Assembly: GCA_022561255.1 (NCBI GenBank)
Contig: JADFRO010000200.1
Coordinates: forward strand, 1 to 6,029
DNA length: 6,029 nucleotides
Direction of reading: 5' to 3'
Origin: Planctomycetota bacterium
Lineage (GTDB): Bacteria; Planctomycetota; Phycisphaerae; UBA1845
Shown piece after piece: positions 1-5,575 of this stretch. A program made the translations under genes and the position numbers. How positions within the stretch are numbered: the first letter of the stretch is position 1; every line of letters starts with the position of its first letter. Below the pieces are notes generated by a model, which saw only the letters and a program-made list of their open reading frames with translations, made no database searches and was not told the origin of the DNA.

Positions 1-347
1 ATGAGGTGGACGCGGCGATCCGATCGCGTTTGGAGCCGTACAAAGGGCGGGCGTTTTTCGTCTTGCACCCGGCGTGGGGCTATTTCGCCGATGCGTACGA
101 CCTGCGACAGTTCGCGATCGAGCGCGAGGGCAAGTCTCCGACCGACGCGGAATTGACCGAGCTTCAACGCTCGGCTCGGCGGGAGGGGATCAAAGTGGTC
201 TTCGTGCAGTCGCAGGTTACGGGTCGAGCGGCCCGGGCGGTTGCGACCGCGATCGGCGCTCGCCTGGAGAGGCTCGACCCACTCGCCGCGGACGTGGACG
301 CCAACTTGCTGCGTCTAGCTGACGCGATCGCCGAGTCGTTCGAGTAA
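1..347 (+). CDS. znuA: Zinc/manganese ABC transporter substrate-binding protein, C-terminal part (5' end outside the window)
   Basis: This is the C-terminal ~115 residues of a periplasmic metal-binding protein of the ZnuA/TroA (cluster A-I) family. It captures Zn2+ or Mn2+ and hands it to the membrane permease. The frame is open to the left edge (first full codon at 3-5), so the GTG at 6 is not the real start and the N-terminal lobe with its signal peptide and first ligands lies upstream. Visible hallmarks are FFVLHPAWGYFAD, whose His (codon 66-68) matches the family's third metal-ligand histidine; EGKSPT with the conserved Glu; KVVFVQ; and RLDPLA, whose Asp (codon 276-278) matches the final acidic ligand. 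The frame ends normally at TAA 345-347. The ATPase gene follows 53 nt later on the same strand and the permease after that, the usual operon order. Family assignment is firm; zinc versus manganese cannot be decided from this fragment. Confidence 0.93.
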   Translation, partial: EVDAAIRSRLEPYKGRAFFVLHPAWGYFADAYDLRQFAIEREGKSPTDAELTELQRSARREGIKVVFVQSQVTGRAARAVATAIGARLERLDPLAADVDANLLRLADAIAESFE

Positions 348-382
348 AGCATCGCCGCCGGACCGAAGGACTCGCGTTTTTT

Positions 383-387
383 GGAGG
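383..387 (+). promoter_or_regulatory. Ribosome binding site of znuC
   Basis: GGAGG at 383-387 is the only strong Shine-Dalgarno core in the 53-nt gap after znuA. It lies 13 nt before the ATG at 401, a little farther than usual. Translation could instead begin at GTG 410 (codon 4), but ATG 401 is the closer and more conventional choice. Confidence 0.55.
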
Positions 388-400
388 ATTCGTAGCACTG

Positions 401-1198
401 ATGAGCACCGTGGATCCTATCGTGAAGTTGACCGACGTTACGTTCGGATACCCGTCGATCGGCCTCACTGCGCCCGTGCTTGAGGACGTATCGCTGGAGG
501 TGGTGCCCGACGATTTTCTTGGAATTGTCGGACCCAACGGTGGCGGAAAAACGACACTTCTTAAGATCATTCTCGGTTTGCTCGTGCCGCAGCGCGGGAC
601 GGTCAAGGTTTTTGGGACATCCGCGTGTCGCGTGTGCAGTCGTATCGGATACGTTCCCCAGCACGCCGAGATCGATTCATCCGTGCCCGCGAACGTACTC
701 GACGTTGTGTTGATGGGTCGGCTGGGTCGGTCGCTCTGGGGGCCGAGGTACGGACGCAAGCATGTCGAAGTCGCCATGGAGGCGCTCGAACGAACGGGAA
801 CGCAGGATCTGGCGCGCCGCCCGATTGGTACGTTATCCGGTGGTCAACGTCAGCGCGTGCTCATCGCGCGGGCGCTCGCCGGCGACGCGGGACTTCTGCT
901 GCTGGACGAACCGACGTCGGGCGTCGACGCGCACATGGAGCATGGTTTGATCGATCTGCTTAGGGAGCTCAACGCGTCCCTGCCGATCGTCATGATCAGT
1001 CACGATATTTCCTTCGTCTCCAGTTGCCTCAAGCGCGTCGCGTGTTTGAACCGGACGTTGACGATCCACGCGGCCGACGAGGTCTCTGACGCCACGGTCG
1101 CCGAAATGTATCACGGTCACGTTCGAGCTGTTCAGCACGACGACTCCTGCGCGCACTCCGGAGCCGATCGACCGAAGGGCGGTAAGGGAAGCGCATGA
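401..1198 (+). CDS. znuC: Zinc/manganese ABC transporter ATP-binding protein
   Basis: This is the cytoplasmic ATPase subunit that powers the metal importer, 265 aa, a normal length for ZnuC-like proteins. All nucleotide-binding motifs are in order: Walker A GPNGGGKTT at residues 44-52 with Lys50, Q-loop Gln87 in GYVPQ, ABC signature LSGGQ at 145-149, Walker B LLLLDE at 165-170 with catalytic Glu170, D-loop SGVD at 173-176 and H-loop His201. The segment ANVLDVVLMGRLGR (97-110) is typical of the metal-importer branch (ZnuC/MntB/TroB). The last ~30 residues are hydrophilic, with His238, His240, His246 and His252 plus Cys250, resembling the His-containing tails of some ZnuC proteins; a metal-sensing role is only inferred. 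It sits 53 nt after the binding-protein gene. Its TGA stop overlaps the ATG of a 23-codon frame (ATGA at 1195-1198). Zinc is the most likely substrate, but manganese or iron is possible. Confidence 0.95.
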   Translation: MSTVDPIVKLTDVTFGYPSIGLTAPVLEDVSLEVVPDDFLGIVGPNGGGKTTLLKIILGLLVPQRGTVKVFGTSACRVCSRIGYVPQHAEIDSSVPANVLDVVLMGRLGRSLWGPRYGRKHVEVAMEALERTGTQDLARRPIGTLSGGQRQRVLIARALAGDAGLLLLDEPTSGVDAHMEHGLIDLLRELNASLPIVMISHDISFVSSCLKRVACLNRTLTIHAADEVSDATVAEMYHGHVRAVQHDDSCAHSGADRPKGGKGSA

Positions 1199-1266
1199 AC
1201 GCGGTCGTAGCGACGGCGGTGTGGAACGTTGGTATGGGCGAAGGAGTCGTTCGCTCGGTCGAATAA
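1195..1266 (+). CDS. Possible 23-aa small ORF between znuC and znuB
   Basis: An ATG at 1195 overlaps the znuC stop codon in an ATGA arrangement, the classic geometry for translational coupling. It is preceded by AAGGGA at 1184-1189, a good Shine-Dalgarno at about 5 nt spacing. The frame runs 23 codons (MNAVVATAVWNVGMGEGVVRSVE) to TAA 1264-1266. It ends 12 nt before the znuB ATG and is in the same reading frame as znuB. The peptide is not recognised and has no convincing membrane segment. It may be a leader that carries ribosomes from znuC to the weakly signalled znuB start, a real micropeptide, or a chance frame. The 80-nt gap it fills is unusual because znuC and znuB often abut. What is seen is the overlap, ribosome binding site and frame; function is inferred. 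Confidence 0.4.
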   Translation: MNAVVATAVWNVGMGEGVVRSVE

Positions 1267-1278
1267 GGTTGGTCAATA

Positions 1279-2121
1279 ATGCAGTTTTTTTATGACATGG
1301 CGGACAACCCGTTCTTGGGGATGGGGTTGTTAGCGGGGATCCTCGCCAGCTTGGCGTGCGGCGTGATGGGCCCCATTGTCATCGCTCGACGGATCGTGTT
1401 TCTCAGCGGTGCCATCGCACACATGGCGGTCGGCGGTATCGGTGCGGCGATCTTTCTGGCGGGGGTTTATCCCCAGACGTGGGGTTGGGTTCAGCCGCTT
1501 CACGGTGCGGTCGTATCGGCGCTTTTCGCAGCGGTGCTCATCGGCGTGGTTCACAACCGGGTGGCCGAGCGAATCGATACACTGGTCGGGGCGTTGTGGG
1601 CGGTGGGCATGGCGACCGGCATCTTGCTCATCAAATATACACCAGGCTATCAAACCGAGTTGATGGGCTATCTGTTCGGCAACATCGTTTTCGTCACCCG
1701 CGAGGAGGTCGTGATGATGCTCGTGGTCAACGCACTGATCGTCGTAACGATGTTGACGTTCTACAAGCGAATTCTGGCGATCTGCCTCGATCAGCAACAG
1801 GCCCAGTTGCAGGGCGTCAACGTCGTGTGGACCAACATTGTGCTTCTTAGTCTCGTCGCGTTAACGGTGATCTGCTTGATCCAAGTCGTCGGGTTGATCC
1901 TGGTGATCGCCCTTCTTACGTTGCCCGCGGCAACGGCGGCCCATCACGTTTCGCGTATGGCTCCGATGATGATTGCATCCACCGTCTTGTGTGTTGTGCT
2001 CACCACCGTTCCTCGTGTGGCCGTATACGGTACGCAGATTAGCCCGGAGTCGGCGATCGTTCTTGCAGCGGGGTCCGTCTATCTGCTTTCCGTTGTCTAT
2101 CGCCGCGTACTCGCGCGGTGA
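1279..2121 (+). CDS. znuB: Zinc/manganese ABC transporter permease
   Basis: This is the inner-membrane permease of the metal importer (ABC-3/ZnuB-TroC family), 280 aa, a usual length. It has about eight hydrophobic segments, roughly residues 12-35, 44-63, 75-94, 101-120, 130-160, 184-205, 206-222, 230-248 and 256-275, some of which may merge. Family motifs are seen: ARRIVFLSGAIAHMAVGGIG (36-55, the conserved 'R..vFl.da.sH...gG' region) and QLQGVNVVWTNIVLL (177-190) leading into VVGLILVIALLTLPAA (203-218), the characteristic coupling and late-membrane region. ATG 1279 is chosen because the N-terminus aligns in length with the family. Its own ribosome binding site is weak (AAGG at 1265-1268, 10 nt away), which fits coupling to the upstream small frame. 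It is the last gene of the importer operon seen here. The next gene converges on it with only 46 nt between stops. Confidence 0.94.
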   Translation: MQFFYDMADNPFLGMGLLAGILASLACGVMGPIVIARRIVFLSGAIAHMAVGGIGAAIFLAGVYPQTWGWVQPLHGAVVSALFAAVLIGVVHNRVAERIDTLVGALWAVGMATGILLIKYTPGYQTELMGYLFGNIVFVTREEVVMMLVVNALIVVTMLTFYKRILAICLDQQQAQLQGVNVVWTNIVLLSLVALTVICLIQVVGLILVIALLTLPAATAAHHVSRMAPMMIASTVLCVVLTTVPRVAVYGTQISPESAIVLAAGSVYLLSVVYRRVLAR

Positions 2122-2167
2122 AGGAGCTGTTCGATCGCTGCGCGTACAGCCGATTTGCGGGTTCGTA

Positions 2168-2608
2168 TTAGCGCACGCGTTTGGGAACCTTACCGTCGAC
2201 GGGTTTGGAATCGAGCTTCTCGGGGTAGCTCCGAAATCCGGTGATTTGTGGGGAGTCTTCCGGGCTTTCCTCGGGATGAACGGCGAACACTTCGACGCGG
2301 ACGATTTCGTCGAACGGCAGGGAGACGACAAAGGCGCCGACCTTATAGTGATCGTCAACGGGCATACATTCGAAGACGAGGTGCGATTTGCTGCCGACGT
2401 CGGCGATCTCCTTGACCTCGTAGCTGAACCCGTCGCGAAGGTAAATCAACGTGCGGACTTCCAGTTCCGAGTGGAACTTCTGAAACTCATTGTCCGTCAT
2501 ATATTGTTCGGGCGCCAGGTCCGGAAAATGCCGGATCGCGCAGCGCGTCCGAGACTCGTGCTGCTGCTCCTGGTATGCGGGTCCATGAAACCAGTCGTGG
2601 TTGAACAT
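2168..2608 (-). CDS. Hypothetical protein, small, acidic, soluble
   Basis: I do not recognise this 146-aa product. On the minus strand ATG 2608 has a strong Shine-Dalgarno GGAAGGA (complement of 2616-2622) at 7-nt spacing, and the frame ends at TAA (complement of 2168-2170). No signal peptide or membrane segment is visible. The N-terminal ~36 residues are rich in His, Gln and aromatics (MFNHDWFHGPAYQEQQHES). From Met37 (MTDNEFQKFHSELEVRTLIYLRD) the composition is that of a compact alpha/beta domain with alternating hydrophobic strands: VRTLIYL 51-57, FSYEVKEI 61-68, SHLVFECMPV 75-84, KVGAFVVSLPF 89-99, EIVRVEVFAV 101-110. The tail is Pro/Lys-rich. The longer + strand frame over the same DNA gives the Leu/Val/Arg-rich text typical of an antisense shadow, so I take the minus strand as coding. 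It converges on znuB and diverges from queG over 152 nt. Start at Met37 is a possible alternative, though it lacks comparable ribosome binding support. Confidence 0.72.
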   Translation of the reverse strand: MFNHDWFHGPAYQEQQHESRTRCAIRHFPDLAPEQYMTDNEFQKFHSELEVRTLIYLRDGFSYEVKEIADVGSKSHLVFECMPVDDHYKVGAFVVSLPFDEIVRVEVFAVHPEESPEDSPQITGFRSYPEKLDSKPVDGKVPKRVR

Positions 2609-2615
2609 ATGCGAG

Positions 2616-2622
2616 TCCTTCC
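2616..2622 (-). promoter_or_regulatory. Ribosome binding site of the minus-strand hypothetical gene
   Basis: The complement reads GGAAGGA, a near-consensus Shine-Dalgarno, 7 nt before the ATG at 2608. It fixes the start at 2608 rather than the internal Met37 and is good evidence that this strand is coding. Confidence 0.7.
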
Positions 2623-2634
2623 ACCGCTCCTAGC

Positions 2635-2707
2635 GGCGCCACCGCTTGCGTAGGCGTAACGGCGCCGGACGGCGCAGGCGGGGCTCTGTAGCGACGCCCC
2701 GCGTCGC
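2635..2707. repeat. GC-rich palindromic intergenic segment between divergent genes
   Basis: This part of the 152-nt divergent gap is dense in inverted repeats. GGCGCC occurs at 2635-2640 and again at 2661-2666 (self-complementary, so it can pair as a stem around a 20-nt loop). GGGGC 2680-2684 pairs with GCCCC 2696-2700. GCGACG 2691-2696 pairs with CGTCGC 2702-2707 around a 5-nt loop, and this stem excludes the previous one. It may be a dispersed REP-like unit or structured leader of either gene. I see no convincing sigma-70 promoter in it. Confidence 0.4.
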
Positions 2708-2737
2708 CGCCAAACTCCGTCTGGGGTTGTATCGGTT

Positions 2738-2758
2738 ACCCATGAGGCTAGCATGGGT
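2738..2758 (+). promoter_or_regulatory. Perfect 7-7-7 inverted repeat overlapping the queG ribosome binding site
   Basis: ACCCATG (2738-2744) and CATGGGT (2752-2758) are perfect inverted arms separated by 7 nt, ending 2 nt before the queG ATG. The only Shine-Dalgarno candidate, GAGG at 2744-2747, starts in the left arm and continues into the loop. The dyad could be an operator for a dimeric repressor or an RNA hairpin limiting ribosome access. GGGT 2755-2758 can alternatively pair with ACCC 2765-2768 just inside the gene, giving two mutually exclusive structures. Arms of this size are expected a few times by chance in 6 kb, so position is the main argument. Confidence 0.35.
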
Positions 2759-2760
2759 CT

Positions 2761-3720
2761 ATGAACCCTGGGGATTCCTCCCGATACATCAAGTCCACCG
2801 CCCGAAAACTCGGGTTCGATCTCTGCGGCATCGCCCGAGCCGAACCTATCGGACGCGCCGATTACTTCGCCGCCTGGCTCGCACACGGGTCGGCCGGGTC
2901 TATGAACTACCTGCACCGAAACTTCGCTGAGCGGACCGATCCCCGACGATTACTGGACGGTGCGCGGAGCGTTGTCGTTGTCGCTCTTCTCTACAACCAG
3001 TCGCCACCGGATCAGCCACGCGACCCTTCAGCGCCGCGCGGACGGGTCGCTGCCTACGCCTGGGGCGACGACTACCACGAGGTCGTCAAGAAGAAGCTCT
3101 TTGCCCTCGCGGATCAGATGCACGAGGACTTGCCTCCGCCGTTTGAAACGAAGGTTTGTGTTGACACAGCTCCGCTGCTGGAGCGTGAGCTCGCAGCCGC
3201 AGCGGGAGTCGGCTGGCTGGCCAAAAATACGATGATCCTTCATCCCCAGCTGGGAAGCTTCTTCTTCCTCGGAGAAATCGTGACGACGTTGGAACTGACG
3301 CCGGACGAGCCGCTTGAGGATCACTGCGGAACGTGCACCGCCTGTCTGGACGCGTGTCCTACCGACGCGTTTACCGCACCGCATCAGATGGACGCCTCGC
3401 GTTGCATCAGCTACCTGACGATTGAACATCGCGGCTCCATTTCCAAACCCTTTCAGGAGATGATGGGGGATTGGGTGTTCGGTTGCGATGTCTGCCAGGA
3501 CGTCTGTCCGTTCAATCGCGACGCCCCCCACACGCGCGAGGCCCGCTTCACCGTTCGAAATCCGGGTGCTAGACCCGATCTCGGCCGGCTGCTCTCCTGG
3601 TCCCCCGCCGATCATCGGCGGGAACTTCGTGGCAGTGCGATCAAGCGAGCCAACCCGGAAATGCTGCTGCGAAACGCCCGGATCGCGCTGGACAACGTGC
3701 AGCAAAGTCAACAACCCTGA
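2761..3720 (+). CDS. queG: Epoxyqueuosine reductase (tRNA queuosine synthesis)
   Basis: QueG catalyses the last step of queuosine formation, reducing epoxyqueuosine to queuosine at wobble position 34 of tRNAs for Tyr, His, Asn and Asp in the cytoplasm. The family uses cobalamin and two [4Fe-4S] clusters. The 319-aa product shows GFDLCGIARAEP (18-29), KVCVDTAPLLER (131-142) with Asp135 as the expected proton-donor Asp, GWLAKNTMILHPQLGSFFFLGEI (151-173), ferredoxin-like C189-x2-C192-x2-C195-x3-C199-P, RCISYLTIE (214-222) and the second cysteine set C242-x2-C245-x3-C249-P. The C-terminal RGSAIKRANPEMLLRNARIAL (290-310) is also family-typical. All key cysteines are present. It is shorter than the ~380-aa E. 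coli and B. subtilis enzymes, lacking most of the C-terminal helical-repeat extension, as many QueG proteins do. ATG 2761 is the only sensible start: an in-frame TAG at 2749-2751 blocks extension. It appears monocistronic. Confidence 0.96.
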   Translation: MNPGDSSRYIKSTARKLGFDLCGIARAEPIGRADYFAAWLAHGSAGSMNYLHRNFAERTDPRRLLDGARSVVVVALLYNQSPPDQPRDPSAPRGRVAAYAWGDDYHEVVKKKLFALADQMHEDLPPPFETKVCVDTAPLLERELAAAAGVGWLAKNTMILHPQLGSFFFLGEIVTTLELTPDEPLEDHCGTCTACLDACPTDAFTAPHQMDASRCISYLTIEHRGSISKPFQEMMGDWVFGCDVCQDVCPFNRDAPHTREARFTVRNPGARPDLGRLLSWSPADHRRELRGSAIKRANPEMLLRNARIALDNVQQSQQP

Positions 3721-3767
3721 TGCATCAGCCCCATTATTATTGGGCAATTCGGCACGTGACGGCGCCC

Positions 3768-3791
3768 AAATCGGCGGTTTTAGGCCGATTT
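3768..3791 (+). terminator. Hairpin after queG, probable terminator
   Basis: AAATCGGC (3768-3775) and GCCGATTT (3784-3791) form a perfect 8-bp stem with an 8-nt loop, 47 nt after the queG stop. The arm is A-rich on one side and T-rich on the other, so it could serve both directions. The tail after the stem is not a long T run, so it is a moderate rather than classic intrinsic terminator. It separates queG from the promoter of the following gene. Confidence 0.5.
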
Positions 3792-3816
3792 CTCGCTGAT
3801 CGCCCGTCGCGTTCGC

Positions 3817-3822
3817 TATAAT
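3817..3822 (+). promoter_or_regulatory. -10 element (TATAAT) upstream of the M23 peptidase gene
   Basis: A perfect TATAAT lies at 3817-3822, just after the queG terminator hairpin, in an otherwise GC-rich gap and 115 nt before the ATG at 3938. No good -35 is seen at 16-18 nt (CGCTGA or TCGCTG) and there is no extended TGn, so an activator or an alternative sigma factor may be needed. Transcription would start near 3829-3830 and give a leader of about 108 nt. Confidence 0.5.
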
Positions 3823-3829
3823 GTTCGGG

Positions 3830-3917
3830 GGGCGGCGGTCGTTCTTCGCGGCGTCCGCCCGGTTCGGGGATGTTCTACGCTAATGAAGGGTGTGGCTGCC
3901 CGCTCGGCCTGTCGGGC
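3830..3917 (+). promoter_or_regulatory. Structured leader of the M23 peptidase gene
   Basis: Two inverted repeats occupy the predicted 5' leader. GGGCGG 3830-3835 pairs with CCGCCC 3855-3860, and GCCCG 3898-3902 pairs with CGGGC 3913-3917, the latter ending 10 nt before the ribosome binding site. I do not recognise any known riboswitch class. A 22-codon upstream frame (ATG 3883 to TAG 3949-3951) overlaps the real start but has no ribosome binding site. Confidence 0.25.
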
Positions 3918-3927
3918 GTGGGTAAGT

Positions 3928-3936
3928 GGAGGGGAG
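3928..3936 (+). promoter_or_regulatory. Ribosome binding site deciding the ATG 3938 start
   Basis: GGAGGGGAG at 3928-3936, with the core GGAGG 5 nt before ATG 3938, sets this start. The upstream in-frame GTG at 3926 would lie inside this site and has no site of its own. An in-frame TAA at 3923-3925 blocks any further extension. Confidence 0.75.
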
Positions 3937-3937
3937 T

Positions 3938-5458
3938 ATGTCTGGGGCTAGGTGGAATCGGCGCGCGGAGGCCTTGCTGCTCCTGGCGCTTTGCGCGACG
4001 ACCGTGCAGGCTCAACCGCTCGGCGGTGGCGGTCCGGTACGACTTGATCCGCCCGACGGCTGCATTCCGCCGGGCCAGCGTCTTTTCGCGCGCGGGCTTC
4101 TCGATCAATACGAGGCCAAGTTCGGGCGGCTGTCTGAACCCTCCGCGAATCGCGCTCCGCAACTTCTTTCGTTTTTCCCTCTAGCAGGTCGCCCGACGCG
4201 CGATCTGTTCCGTTTCAATTACGTCGACCTCGATCCCGGGGCGGGTCTCCACGAGTGGGGTTGCACGCAATACACGTACGACGGCCACACGGGTCACGAT
4301 ACGGACATCCGCAGCTTCGCCGAGCAAGTCATCGGTGTTCCGGTTTTTTCGGCGCTAAGCGGTGTCGTCGTCGCCACGCACGACGGCGAAGATGACATGA
4401 ACACCGTTTGGGCTGGTCAGCCAGCGAACTTTGTGATCATCGATCACGGAGACGGTCGCGAGGGTTGGTATTGGCATCTCCGAAAAGACAGCGTGATCGT
4501 CACCCTGGGCGAATCGGTAGCCGCCGGCCAACAAATCGGGCACTGCGCCTCGAGCGGTGTGAGTACCGGGCCCCACTTACATTTTGAAATGCGCGTCAAC
4601 GGGGAGGTGTACGAACCCTACGCCGGACCTTGCCGCTCCGGCGCGAGTGGATGGTTGAACCAGATACCGTTTAACCGTGAAGCGTATCTCCACGATTTCG
4701 GCATCACCTACCAAAACATCAGCGCTTCGTGGCCGGTTCGATGGCCCAACAGCGGCCAAATCGCCTTATCCGATCCGGTCATTCGCGTATGGTTTTTCGG
4801 CACAGCCCTACCCGCAAACAGCACATGGACGGTAAAGTTCATCCGCCCGGACGGCAGTGCGGTTTTCGGCGGTAACGCTCAGTACTTCGGCAATCCGTTT
4901 TGGTCATGGTTCAACTGGTGGTGGACCTACGACGTAGCCGACATGCACACGATTACCGGAACCTGGCATGTCCAGCTCTACATCAACGGCGCGTTGATGA
5001 TCGAGGCCCCCGTCGAGGTTCGTACGACGCGAACAGCCGACTTCAACCGTCCGCCTGAGCCGATTTCAGTTGCTTTTCTCCCTTCAGGGATCCGCGAAGG
5101 CGAAGTGCCGACGTGTGTCGTGGAGACGTCGTTGACGTTTGATGATTTCGACTACGATCTGGTTCGATACGAGTACGTCTGGACGGTGAACGGTGAGGAG
5201 GCTCGGCGCGTGATCTCAGCTGCCCACGGCGACGTACTCGCAACCGACCTTTTTCGAAGCGGTGATCTGCTGGAATGTTCCGTAAAGCCCAGCGACGGCA
5301 TCCTGACCGGCCGGGGGGATGTCATTTCTGCCGTCGTCGGCGCCCCACGCATCCCCACCCTAAGCGACTGGGGCGTGGTCGTCATGGCCTTGCTACTTGC
5401 GACCGTCGGGGTTGTTCTCGTTCGGCGCGTGAGGCTTTCGCATCGGCCGTCAACCTAA
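3938..5458 (+). CDS. Secreted M23 (LytM-type) metallopeptidase-like protein with Ig-like domain and IPTL-CTERM sorting signal
   Basis: A 506-aa exported protein. Residues 1-25 form a signal peptide (Arg-rich start, LLLLALCATTV core, probable cleavage VQA|Q). Residues ~105-240 form an M23 Zn-peptidase fold: HxGxD at His117-Asp121 (GHTGHD), the G-V-P-V-F-SALSGVV lead strand (133-143), YWHL with catalytic-type His180, and GPHLHFEM with His213 and His215. All expected zinc and catalytic positions are present, so peptidoglycan or other peptide cleavage is plausible. Cys109, Cys203 and Cys231 may form disulfides. Residues ~245-362 form a Trp-rich beta domain (FWSWFNWWWTYDV, 321-333) I cannot name. 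Residues ~370-468 resemble the bacterial Ig-like repeat with 'Y.W.VNG' and 'GD.L.C.V.PSDG'. The tail IPTLSDWG (472-479), hydrophobic 480-495 and basic RRVR (496-499) is an IPTL-CTERM signal, which is processed by a dedicated exosortase in other bacteria. It likely acts at the cell surface or envelope. It is transcribed alone. Confidence 0.9.
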   Translation: MSGARWNRRAEALLLLALCATTVQAQPLGGGGPVRLDPPDGCIPPGQRLFARGLLDQYEAKFGRLSEPSANRAPQLLSFFPLAGRPTRDLFRFNYVDLDPGAGLHEWGCTQYTYDGHTGHDTDIRSFAEQVIGVPVFSALSGVVVATHDGEDDMNTVWAGQPANFVIIDHGDGREGWYWHLRKDSVIVTLGESVAAGQQIGHCASSGVSTGPHLHFEMRVNGEVYEPYAGPCRSGASGWLNQIPFNREAYLHDFGITYQNISASWPVRWPNSGQIALSDPVIRVWFFGTALPANSTWTVKFIRPDGSAVFGGNAQYFGNPFWSWFNWWWTYDVADMHTITGTWHVQLYINGALMIEAPVEVRTTRTADFNRPPEPISVAFLPSGIREGEVPTCVVETSLTFDDFDYDLVRYEYVWTVNGEEARRVISAAHGDVLATDLFRSGDLLECSVKPSDGILTGRGDVISAVVGAPRIPTLSDWGVVVMALLLATVGVVLVRRVRLSHRPST

Positions 5459-5501
5459 GACCGTGTTCGACATGCCTTTTTCAGAGCCGCGCCGGTGACC
5501 T

Positions 5502-5531
5502 CCCCCCTTGCCAAGGGGGGATTGAGGGGGG
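5502..5531. repeat. C6/G6 palindrome with an extra G6 arm (REP-like)
   Basis: CCCCCCTTG (5502-5510), one central C, then CAAGGGGGG (5512-5520) form a perfect 9-bp inverted repeat. ATTGAGGGGGG (5521-5531) follows and supplies a second G6 run (5526-5531) that can compete for the C6 arm. This 'C6-TTGCCAA-G6-ATTGA-G6' pattern resembles a short dispersed repeat I recall from several environmental bacterial genomes. It lies 44 nt after the peptidase stop and may help end its transcript. Confidence 0.7.
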
Positions 5532-5575
5532 TCGAGCGGTCCTGTTGCGCGGACGAAAACCACTCCCTGAGGGTG

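Noticed and set aside
2122..2167. Possible terminator between znuB and the convergent gene (GCTGT...ACAGC)
   Set aside because: Only a 5-bp stem with a 15-nt loop and no T tract.
1973..2653. Long + strand open frame (226 codons) across the end of znuB and the minus-strand gene
   Set aside because: It overlaps znuB by about 150 nt in another frame, lacks a ribosome binding site, and its text over 2168-2608 is the Leu/Val/Arg-rich mirror expected from the antisense of a real gene.
3717..3728. Perfect 12-bp palindrome CTGATGCATCAG over the queG stop codon
   Set aside because: One or two 12-bp palindromes are expected by chance in 6 kb, and it does not resemble a terminator or known operator.
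3938..4015. Lipoprotein signal suggested by Cys19 in the peptidase leader
   Set aside because: The residue before Cys19 is Leu, not Gly/Ala/Ser, so no lipobox is present; the VQA|Q signal peptidase I site fits better.
3870..4184. 104-codon + strand frame overlapping the peptidase start
   Set aside because: It overlaps the signal-peptide region of a clearly coding frame, and its own sequence (Arg/Ser/Cys-rich) shows no domain or ribosome binding site.
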